DNA from: Ascaphus truei
Taxonomy: Eukaryota > Chordata > Amphibia > Anura > Ascaphidae
Direction: 5' to 3'
DNA: 64,000 nucleotides
Assembly: GCA_036426205.1 (NCBI GenBank)
Contig: CM071568.1
Coordinates: forward strand, 229,000,148 to 229,064,147
The notes below the pieces were generated by a model. The model was not told the DNA's origin, searched no databases, and saw only the letters and a list, made by a program, of their open reading frames with translations. The position numbers and the translations under genes were made by a program. Numbering within the stretch: position 1 is the stretch's first letter; every line of letters starts with the position of its first letter. This document shows, piece after piece, positions 31,601 through 43,600 of this stretch.

Positions 31601-34600
31601 TGCCGAGGTAGATAAAAGGACATAACACTAGTCCCTCCCGACAGTAATTTCGGTCATTCTTTATCTGAGGAAAGACCCTTGGTTCGTGGATTTAGCCTGC
31701 CGAAAGGGAGGTTTGGGGATAGGAGTCCGGCTCATTAGGGTATAGTTAATTCTGTTAATAAGTTTGTTCTAAGATGTTGTGTTATCTCTTTTCGTGTGAT
31801 TTTACCAATATGATTTTGATTGTGAGGCATGCTGTGGGGATGACGGGAGTGGAGTTCCCCCAGCAGTCCGCATGCTCCTGACAAAAAGACGATGTGGGAT
31901 TAACCCATATGGCCTTACGAACCCCATGGGATCCTGAGTGGGGAAGGCACTCAGGTTACCGGTCCCATTTTTGTTTGGGATCGGCGAGGTATTTTTTCCC
32001 ATGGGTAGAAGAGCCTGAGTCCATTTGGAATCTAAAAGGCTCGATCCAAATTTAATTTCCTCCACAGTTTTTCTTTTATTATTCCCCCCACCCCATCCCA
32101 GATCTATCCTGATAATGTGGCTCTTTGAAGAGTGGCCCTTGCTCCTCCGGGGGTCAGGGTTCCCTTCGCGAGGCTCGACACAGGTAAGCGTTAGAGCACA
32201 GACACTGACGTGGCACTGAATGTAATCTCACATAATGTTAAAGGCTTTAATAGCCCTCAAAAGAGGAGAGTGGCTTTGACGGATTATAAGAGGAAGAGGG
32301 CAGATGTGGTGATGCTACAGGAGACGCATTTTAGTTTAAAACAAAAAACAAAAAAACTCTCAAATATTTCGCCAAAAATGTCAGGAATTACTTTACCTCA
32401 TGAGCCAATTGCAAGAAGATAGGTGTAGCAATTCTACTTCATAGCAGATGCCCCTTTGTAGTGGAAATGATCAAGAGAGATAAGGAAGGGAGATTCTTAA
32501 TTCTAGTGGGTTCTATTCAGGGTCAAAAGTTAACACTGGCAAACGTCTACGCGCCCTGTGAAAATGACCCAGAGTTTTTTTACGACATTCATTAGTGTCC
32601 TGAATAAAATATCTATTGGATATGTGATCCTGGCAGGGGGACTTTATTAAGGTGTTGGACCCGGGCTTAGATAGATCAGAGCAATCACATTGAGGAAGAA
32701 AGGAGGGGGTAGCAACATTGGTTAAGGGTTTAAAGGACGCCCAGTTAGTGGATATGTGGAGGGAGCTACACCCGGGCGAGAGGGGTTACACCTTTTTTTC
32801 TCCCACCCTCACACAAGCTACAGTAGAATAGATTGTATTGTATTGTATGTCTTTATTTATATAGCGCCATTAATGTACATAGCGCTTCACAGTAGTAATA
32901 CACGTGGTAATCGAATAAATAACAGATAATATAAATAACAGATCATGGGAATAAGTGCTTTAGACAAACATAACATTAAGGAAGAGGAGTCCCTGCCCCG
33001 AGGAGCTTACAATCTAATTGGTAGGTAGGGAGAACGTACAGAGACAGTAGGAGGGAGTTCTGGTAAGTGCGTCTGCAGGGGGCCAAGCTTTATGTGCCAT
33101 GTGTTCAGAATGTTCACTAGATCAATAGATAACTTTTGTGTCTAGTAGATTGGTTCCAAGGATCTCCTCAGTGAGGATCCATGATATTTCATGGTCAGAT
33201 CATGCACCAATAGAGTTACGGTGCTCTCAAATTAACCTGATCCGAAAGGGAGTGAATTGGAAATTGAACGAGTCTCTGAAGATTCCAGAGGTGTTGGAAT
33301 CGGTGAGCTTGGAGATCGATCAATTTTTAAGAATCAATGAGGGTAGCGTTCACTCCCAGATGACCTTTAGGAAGCCCATAAGGCAACTCTCAGGGGGTCA
33401 CTTATGAGTATTGCGGCAGGTCGCAAAAAAAACTAAAGATGCAAAAATATTACAACTACAACTAAACCTCAAAGACCTGGTGGATATGCACAAACAAGAT
33501 GGTAAACCTGATACCCTAAAAGCCCTCAGAGATGTTAGAACTGAATTAAATACACTTTTAACCTCCCAGGCTGAGAACGCATTGAGTTGGTCAAAGAGGA
33601 AGTTTTACGAAAGTGCAAACAAGCCAGATACTTTGCTAGCAAATAAAATTAGGAATACGCAGGCCAATTATTATATCCAATCCATTCGGCGTAAATCAGG
33701 CCAGGTGACGGCTAACCCAACCTTATAGTGGAGGAGTTCAAGGAGAACTATGATTTTTATACTATAAAATATTTGTGAATCCGTTAGCCCCATATCTTCT
33801 TAGAATGTTCAATGCAGTGCTGGCGGGTGCAGCTTTCCAGAGACGGGTGCTCCAGGTGTCCATTTCACTAATATATAAACAGGGCAAAGACCCTTCAAAC
33901 TGCAAAAGCTATCAGCCCATATTAATAAATTCGAATATCAAAATTAATTCCAAAATTCTAGCCAGTAGATTGGGTCGAGTCCTAACTAGACACATCCACC
34001 CGGATCAAGTAGGGTTTATTAAAGGTAGAGAAGCAGCCGATAACACGAGAAGAATAGTTGGTCTGATTGAACTGGTTAATGCCAAAACGATCCAGGTGAT
34101 GGTGTTGTCTAGACGCTGAAAAAGCATTTGATAGGATAGACTGGCCTTACTTACATGCTACGCTTGGAGCGTTTGGCTTCGGGGGCAGGATTTTTAAAGC
34201 AATCACTGGACTGTATTCGGGGCCAGAGAAATTCATCAGGGTTGTCCATCAGATTACTTTTCGATTAAGAGCGGCGCAAGACAGGGATGCCCGCTGTCCC
34301 CTCTGTTATTTGCATTATGTATGGAACGCCTAGCCGCGCATATTCGGAGTAGTCCTGATATAGCTGGTATACAGTTGAAGACAAAGACTCACAAAGTGGC
34401 CCTCTACGCTGATGATGTTTTCCTGACACTGTCGAGGCCTCTAACCTCTCTACGTAATCTCTTCGGCCTACTAGACAAATTTAATAGAGTTTCGGGTTTC
34501 AAAATTAATCAAACAAAATCAGAAGCCTAAATATTAACCCTCCCAAAGAAATGGAGAAACTCATTGAAATCAATTTTAATTTCAAATGGCAGCCAAACGC

Positions 34601-37600
34601 TATAAAATATTTAGGAATTAATATCACAAACGATTATAAAACTTTATAAAAAGCCAATTTTCCCAAACTCATAAAATCATTGAGGTGATATTAGACTATG
34701 ATCAACATATAATATAACGGGATCCTAGACAGATGCTACACAATGCTATGCATCGTATATAACAGGGGCTATAGTAAAGTACTCGACTACAGCCGTGCCC
34801 ACAGTTGGCAAGGCAGTATACCGTCAGTTTAACCTCGCGACTCAGTGAAGTCACGTGGATGTTGCCGCTTGGGGGATTCTGCCGTAAAAGTAGGGACCAG
34901 CGTGATTTAATGTATACATGCCTCAAGTAGAGGTATTAGGAAAGCTTCATATTTAAACTTTATTGTGCACCATTGCAATATAAACCCGACGTATGTTTCG
35001 TCGCCTAAAGCGACTTCTTCTGGGGTATCTCCCTCATTCGACACACACACCCATCTTTTGAGCTAGCCAAGTCTAGCACAGGATAGGCACTAGGAGCTTC
35101 ATGGTTTTAATGTTATTTTATGTAGTGATTTAGCCTATTATGTCCTAATAAACTTTTGTATATGTTGTATGTCTGCGCACTCTAGGACCATGATCTAAAA
35201 CTACTCAGGTCTGCGGTGCGCCCTATTGAGGATCTTGTTGTGTGCTCTTCACACTCACATTCCGTTAGCTTACGTATCTATCCCTGGCAGCACGCGACCT
35301 CTTTAACCCACTTAGGGGTTTGAGCGAGGCACCACAATCTCCAACATATAATATATCCTGGATTGGCAGAATATATTGTATCAAGATGAATCTGCTTCCC
35401 CGTATCCTTTATCTGTTCCAGACTTTACCAATCCCTTTATTAAAGAAGGATATCGTAGCCCTTCAGGCATTAATCTCCAAGTTTATTTGGAAGTATACAA
35501 AACCGAGAGGGAAGCTAGCGGTACCTTGCTTGTGGTCATATTACAAGGCAGCCCAAATTATGCCAAATTTCCCAATGGCACTGCGACCCCAACCTCAAAC
35601 GCTGGGTAGCAGTTGAAAAAGAAGTCCTTGTGCCTATGGAGCTGCACAGCATAATTTGGTTCCCATCTCGGACACTAAAATCTATCAGAAAGCCGCTATC
35701 CTCGATGACCAACTCATTAGCAGTCTGGGAGTCAGCGAAATTTAGATGCCCATTGACCTCCAAACATTCCCTAATGACACCCTTATTTGATACCCTGGAT
35801 TTCGCTCCAGGCATGAATAGCAAAGATTTCGGTAAGTGGAAAAAGATTGGCGTTACTAGACTCAGAGATCTGGAGGGTAGAATTAGTATAAAATCATTCG
35901 AACAAATTAAGTGAGAAAAAGACATCCCACATGTAGAATTGTTTAGAAACCTACAGATCAGCTTTCTATATCAAATTCTCAGCCCACCCCCATTGACCAA
36001 TTTCGAAGAGCTCTGTACTTTAGAAACAGACACGGGGACTTACATCTTGGATGTACAGAGAAGTAGCCTGTACTGGCCCAGGGTATACTAGGAAACTAAA
36101 ATGTATCCCAGTGGGAAGCCGACTTGGGAGAGACACTAGAAGAAGAGGAATGGGAGGAGATGTTCACAACGGCAGCTAAGAGCTCGATTTGCACAACATT
36201 AAGGGAGAACGCATATTAAGTTTTAATGAGATGGTATCTGACCCAACTAAAATTATCCAAATTTGTACCAGACTACTCCCCATTGTGCCCAAAACAATGT
36301 GGAGAGCAGGCAGATTTGTTGCATATGCTGTGGTCTTGCCCCGGGTTGGTGCCCTTATGGGAACAAATTCGAGATTGGCTTCAGAGAATGTTGGGCCTCA
36401 CAATCCGTTTAGACCCGTGGATATTTTTGTTAAATAGGCCAACACAAGGTCTATCCCCTCCCCCCCTCTCTTCCTTCCCACCCCTGTTAATTTTGACTAT
36501 TATACACCTGTGTTGTTATATCTGAGTGATTCCAGATATGTTGTATCTATAAACTTGGCACAACCAAACAGACTTTGGAAGTCCACGCATATAAAATATG
36601 TCCAATTGCAAATTCCCGTGTCTGTATTGTATACCACTGCTACTCTGTTTGTGAGAAATATGTAAACACCATTTTTTGCCTTTTCATTTGCTTTCTGTTA
36701 TGCTGAAAAAGTAAATAAAAATTGATGTGAAACAAAACAATAAAACGTATCTGCTTTCACTTTGCAGCTTGGCTGCAGGATAGTGGGACCGCAGGTTGTG
36801 ATATTCTGCATGCAGCATCAGAAATGCGTCCCTCGAGCGGAATACCCTGTGTGCAACATGGCAATGGCCGATGTGACGATATCTTGCACCAGCCTCGATA
36901 AGGAAACCAGAGTGAGTTTTACATCGATTATTACATGCTGCATGGAACATTTACGTTGCTCCGGGACAGGGGTAGCCAACTCCAGTTCTCAAGTTACCAA
37001 CAGATCAGGTTTTTAGGATATCCCTGCTCAGCACAGGTGGCTCGATCAGTGGCTCAGTCTTTGACTGAGCCACTGATCGAGCCACCCTGTGTGAAGCAAG
37101 GATATCCTGTAAACTTGGACTGGTGGAGCTCTTGAGGACTGCAGTTGGCTACCCCTGTTCTGGAAGAACCCATCACCAGACCACTTTGGATCTAGTTTTT
37201 ATAATGGATAACTTTTTAGTGGAAGAATATGGTTCTGTCATCATGGTTAAAAGTCACTTAATGTCAGGCAAGCTGGGCCAGAGCACCGATCGCAGAAGTC
37301 ATCGTGATGGAACCAGTGTGTTTGTCTCCATTTTGAAGCCCCCAAAAAATTGAGATTCTAACCCGGTCACTAACTGTTAGACGTGCTTGAACCAAGAGTG
37401 GAAAGGTCAGATCAAGTAAAATGATAATGTCACAGAGATATATATATAGGATCTCATTATTCTTCCTCTCAAACCCTAGGAAGAGGTTCATCGTTATGTA
37501 CAGATGATGGGAGGCTGCGTTTACAGGGATCTCAATGTTTCGGTCACTCACCTGATTGCTGGCGAGGTGGGCAGTAAGAAATACCTGGTGGCAGCCAGCC

Positions 37601-40600
37601 TGAAGAAACCTATCCTCCTTCCTTCATGGGTGAAAGCGCTATGGGAGAAGTCAAAGCAGCGGTAAATACTGCCAGACGCAAACTCTTAAACCCACTGAAA
37701 TGCATCGCTTACTGTCTACATGAAGTCATTCACCAGACTCTTCGCTGCTGTTTTGTCTACTGTCTGGGTGTATAACTGTTTGTATACATTAGTAGGAGGT
37801 TGATATTATATTAATGCAGTGGTTCTTCTCTACGCCAAGCCAGCTCCTAGCACAAAAATATGAAGCAAGACAAAATGTAAAAAATGACATAAGAATGTAA
37901 TTTTATGTGAAAAAGAAAATTGAAATGTGTTTGAATTTATAGTAAGAAGAACAAAAAAGACTTTAAAATGACTAATTTGGTTATTATGTTTTCAGTGTTT
38001 TATTGTTATTGGAACAGGGCTTAATTTTTCTTAACCCCATTCGTCTTTTTCTTCTTGCAGAATAATTGGCTACACTGATGTTAACTTGGAAGAGTATTTC
38101 TGCCCTATTTTCCGTGGCTGCACCATCTGTGTCACTGGGTTAAGCAGCCTGGACAGAAAGGAGGTGCAGCGTCTGACATCTCAGCACGGCGGCCAGTACA
38201 CGGGGCAGCTGAAGATGAATGAGTCTACTCACCTCATTGTGCAAGAGGCTAAAGGTAAAACTGCAGCTCTAGCTCCTTTCACTGCAATGAGGAGCAGAGA
38301 TCTCCAGCAGTGAGTGGAGGGACTTGGATATTCTGACGTTTCTTATTTATCAGGGAAATTCATTTAGATGGGATAATATTGTATTTTAGTAGCCATTTAT
38401 TTTTCCCTTTTAGAATCATTTTTGTATAAACGCTGCTACTTACAAACAAATGATCTCTATTGTGTCTATTATTTCCTAGGACATACAAGGGCTATGCAAC
38501 AGAGTTTGGGAAATATAGTAACATATCATTTTTAATTTTTTTGCAACGTATTTTTTATTTATATTTTGTAAAACAGGGAAAGGATACAGAAAGTAACATA
38601 TCATTTTAAAGAGGCATTACTCGCGGCACATTTAAGAAAAAAAACTATATGTATTTTTGTTTTAATATATGCAGCCTTTGATTACCTTTAATGAAAACTT
38701 ATTACCTAAGCTGCCGATCAATTCGTTCTCCCGTGATTGATCAGCAAAGATCCTGCTTCCCTGGATTCATGTAACGGCTGCCTTTCAGTTTCAATCAATT
38801 CTTCAGTCAGTGTAACTCAGCAGCTACAATGTATCCTTATATTACTAAGGTAACATTGTCTATTGTTACAGTTTACAGATCAAACTGGGGAGCATTGGCA
38901 ATAAATGATCAAAAACAGGAAAGTGTTACAAATATCTTGCACTGCTGGGGAGGTGGCTAACCCTGCTATAGAAATCAAAAGACGCTCAGTACAGGCGCTC
39001 CTCGGTTATCTAACATAGTGTGTTATTGAAAATAGCGTTGGATAGTGAAACCCATTTTCCCATAGGATCACTGTTGTATATCGAGGTTACGTTCCTGACA
39101 CAGGCCAAGAACACAATGACAAAGAATATTGTACTCGGCAATGATATATGCAGTACACACAGTAATTATGATGTATAAAGATTATATCTATTGAATACTG
39201 TATAATAAAATTATATACAGTATGTGTATAAGCAATATCAATTATTGGAGGGGATTGGGAAGGACTTCTTGGAGGTGATGTAGGTGGACTTCTCCCAGGA
39301 ATCCTAGGTGGAGTGATTGATTTGGTTCTCTTGAAGACGCTCTTTAATAAAGTCTGCACAGATGCTTTCCTTTTCTGCCTGTAGAGCTCTCTGTAGCCGC
39401 TGATTAGGTTGGACATCCCTCGACTGATTGAAGAGCTGCGTTCAATGTTGGGATCATTTTCCTCAAATATGGCCAAGGCACGATCAATGTGCTTAAATGC
39501 CTCACTCAACAGTTTTGTTGTTGAGGATCTGTGACGGAGAGGAAAGGGTTAATACCTGATTTGCTATGCATTACTGTTGTTGCCCTGTCCCCGCCATTTG
39601 TATTCCCCATTTGCAGGCCATTCCCTGTCTGCGAGGGTAAAAGACAAGATGCATTGCTTGCCATACCCTCTAACCGACACATGATGGCAGATCTTAAATG
39701 TAAGGCAGGAGATATTTTTTTGTAAGTCCAAGCAGGAATTACTTGGACATCCAGCTGTGATGTGGGTGAATGAGCTGGGGCTATTTTTATGACCAAGCCT
39801 CAAAGGGCTGTAGTTATTTTTATGACGGAGCCTAAAAAGGCTCTCACAGATTTAGAGTCACCCTGTCTAAAAGAGTGTCAATTATGAAAAGACTCAGAGA
39901 CCCATAATGTATACAATACTGGCATACTGATGCACAGCAGATGTCAGGCTAGTGACACCTTTGAGTCAGAAACCAGACACAGTGGCACCAAGTTATGGGT
40001 GTAGCCCAGGTATGCTAAGTGGCATGGGCGTCAGCCTGACCCATGCGCCCTGCCCACCGGACAGCCCTTTTGACCGGTCTTATGAACTGTGGGTAACTTG
40101 GCTATTCGTGGTTTTTTTTGTTACCACGAGGGGATTGGATCCACATGTTAAAAATTGCTTTGGGCAGTCTATAACTGTGGCTCCCCAAGTATCCCCAGGG
40201 TGATTCCTGAATTTTAATCCATGATGTAAAGATGCAAGACTTTGTTCCAGTACAGCAGCAACCAGTCCAGGAGTGAAGGGGTTAATAACCACATAACCAC
40301 ATGACTTTTAAAACCAAGGCTGCATTTCTTGCGCTTGCAAGCAGAGGACAATTTATTTTGTTTCAAAGGACAATTTCTTTCATTCCCTTATTCCAGTAAG
40401 TGTATTCTGCAGATGTCGTGTGTTTGTCTATTAAGGAAATAAATCACAATGTATTTTGCAACTTGTTCTGTTCAATCAAGTACCCAGAAATATAAATGTG
40501 TTGATAAAAGTTGGTGTCATCGTGACAGGCTTTTAAAAAACTGGTGGCAGCTGGTGGGATACTGGTTGAACCTATATTGCAGTTTCCTGCGGGCTCTGTA

Positions 40601-43600
40601 ATAGAGTGAGGACCTTGTAGCTTGCGAGCGCCTCAGACAAGTAGCAACTGACACACACTTCTAAAGAGCACGAGAGACTTCACTGTTCCCTTCACCCATA
40701 CCCCGAAGGCACCATGAGCGATCGCTCATGAAGGTTCAGGTCGTGGACCAGAGAGAATGTCGTGGAGAAATGTGCGTATGTGGGTATGGCTTACCGACAG
40801 ATGGGCGGTCGAAGGCACAACTGGAGGGGGATTTGGAGCATCATGAGGACCGCAGGGTCCTTCCAGAGGGGCAAGTCCCCGTAGCTGCTGTGTTGGTTGA
40901 CGCTATTCAGCCCGGAGTGGAGGAGGTCCCTCCAGCTCCGGGGCTGCAAGGACATGAGGAGAGTGCTAGTGACCCCCCGGTCGTGGGTGGCTTGGCGCCA
41001 GGGGTTGCGGATGAGGTAGCAGCTGCGGCTGCCGATCGTGCCGTCCCTGGGCTCACTGCACTTCTGGCTACATGGGAAACGGGTGTTAGCACTGCGGAGC
41101 GGGTACAGCTCCTGACAGCAGTGCTCGGAAGAACCCACAACTCCTACCTTGAAAACAGGGAACAAGGTCTTTCCCGGGCGGATCATCACAGCTTCAGCAA
41201 GTTCGTGGATGGCACAGATGACCTCGATGCGTTCCTGAATGACTTCGAGACGCAGTGTTCCCGGTTCCGAATTCCAAGAAGGGACTGGGTGGTCAGACTG
41301 CGACCACTGTTATCTGGCAAAGCCAAACAGACTGTAATGGGTATTCCAAGCGTGGATGCCGATGACTACGGTCATGTGAAAAGCAAGCTGCTAACCCAGT
41401 ATGCCCTGACCCCAGAATCTTACAGGGGCAAGTTCCGGACAGGGGTAGTACTCCCCAGAGAGTCATACAGCACCTATGCCGGTAGGATGGCTTTGCACGG
41501 GACTCAGTGGGTGGAGGGGAATGGGGTTACAACATTCCATACCCTGCTGGACTTATTCTTTCAAGAGCAGCTGCTACAGCAGCTTCCCACCGATGTGAGG
41601 GGATGGGTCTATGACCATAAACCTCAGACTTTTGAGGATGCAGCGAGAATGGCAGATGAGTATGTGGCCAGCCGCGTTGCAATGAGGGACCCTGTAGCAC
41701 CCAAAGGAGCGGGCCGTGCGGCCCATGGCGTTAAGACTACCCCTCCGTGGACACACCAGCCTGCGGCAGCAAACAGCGCACCCAAGGCTGCAGAGTTCAA
41801 GCATGAGAGGCGGTGTTATTCATGCAATAAAGTTGGACATCTCAGGCCAGATTGTCTGGACCGGGACCGGTCCAAGGGACCCCATCAGGGGCAATGCTCA
41901 CCAGCTGCGAGGCCGGTCGCCCGTGTGCGACTGGCACACACAGAGGAGCCAAGTACAGCCATGGAACCAGCCCACAGAGGGATGCCCAGGGAGAGACTGC
42001 ACTTGCCACCTCAGGACCAGCAGCAGAGAGCGGGGGACATCAGGTTGCTCCAGTCGGGATGCAGCCAAACGATGTCCGTCAGAAGCATCTGCGGAAGGTG
42101 ACCATCTGAGACCGGCAGGCGGATGGCTTGCTAGACTCCGATGCCACCGTGACTCTGGTTCGCCCTGATATGGTGCGGCCAGAGGATTTGCTCCCGGGCA
42201 CCGGGATGCAAGTGACCATGCCAGACGGAGGACCGCGGTCACTCCAGGTTGCCCGGGTCTTTTTGGACTGGGGTGCCGGACGTGGCATGAGGGAGGTGGG
42301 GGTTTTGCCTGGGTTAGATGCTGAGGTCTTGCTGGGTAACGACCTAGGACACGTTACCTGTGTTTTACCACTGAGCTGGCACCTGTTGCAGCGATCACCA
42401 GGAGCCAGTCAGCAAGGATCGCAGCAGAACCAGCCCCTGTCCCCCTGCATTTGGGACCTACAGTTCCAGTTGTCTCTGCAGAGACCAGACAGGTAAGCCA
42501 GACTCAGTTGCTTTCTGACACTGACTTACTGTTCCCTGTACCTGTTCCCTGTCCCCCTGACTCAGATGTGACCGGGGGGTGGCCAGAGTTAGGTGCCCAG
42601 TTTAGGGATGCGGTGCGATCTGATCCCAGCTTGGAGGGCATGAGACTGCGGGCGTCCGAGTCTAAGCCAAGCAAGGGGTCTGATTATTTCTTGTGGCACC
42701 GCGGGCTCCTATACAGAGAGCAAGGGACCACCGGGTTAGATGAGGTATGGACGGGGAAGAGACAGCTAGTGGTACCCCGGGAATATAGACAGCAGTTGTT
42801 GCGGGTAGCTCACTCCATTCCACTAGCGGGGCATCAGGGAGTCGCTAGGACGTGAGCCCGGCTGTTGCAGCGTTACTACTGGCCGGGGGCATCCAGTGAG
42901 GCGGCAGAGTTCTGCCGATCCTGTGATGCCTGCCAGCGAGTACGTATGGCGGGTGACCGTGTGAAGGCACCCCTGAACCCGTTACCGGTAATAGGGGAAC
43001 CCTTTCAGCGGGTAGCTATGGACCTCGTGGGACCCCTCATGGTTCCCAGCTGGTCAGGAAAGCACTGCATTCTCACGGTGGTGGATTTTGCCACCCGGTA
43101 CCCTGAGGCGGTAGCGCTTGCCAGTATTGATGCTAGGGCAGTAGCTAAAGCTCTGTTAGCCATTTTTTCTAGGGTAGGTTTCCCTAGTGAGATCCTAACC
43201 GATCAGGGGTCGCAGTTCATGAGTGAATTGATCCAGTGTCTCTGGGAGGCGTGCGGGGTGAAGCACCAGCGCTCGACCCCTTACCACCCCCAAACCAACG
43301 GACTGTGTGAGAGGTTCTATGGTACCCTGAAGCAGATGCTGCGAACATTTATAGAGGCAGAGGGAAAATACTGGGAGATTCACCTGCAGCATTTGCTGTT
43401 TGCGTACCGAGAGGTGCCGCAAGAATCTACAGGCTTCTCTCCCTTTGAGCTGCTATATGGTCGCAGGGTACGGGGACCTCTGGACCTATTCCGTTAGGGA
43501 TGGGAAGGGGAGACTACCACTACTAATGCTTCTGTGCTTCAGTATGTGATAGATCTCAGAGACCGGTTAGAGATGCTCATGGGGTTGGCACAGGACAACC

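Larger units (their letters stand above)
32070..36740 (+). mobile_element. Tx1/L1-like LINE copy 2 (ORF2 relic) in topbp1 intron 2
   Basis: ORF2 starts at about 32212 with [16 protein letters not shown] and QETHF of the endonuclease domain. The endonuclease resumes after an insertion at 33131 and shows SWSDHAPI. The reverse transcriptase shows [40 protein letters not shown] in a shifted frame, [13 protein letters not shown] and YADDVFLTL at about 34408. After a second insertion it continues with [19 protein letters not shown] and ends with [20 protein letters not shown] 3' end with AAGTAAATAAAAATTG follows. Many stops and shifts make it inactive. It lies in the same orientation as topbp1. Confidence 0.88.

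Noticed and set aside
40791..42242. - strand frames opposite gag
   Set aside because: They are shadows of the gag frame, which has clear capsid and zinc-knuckle sequence.
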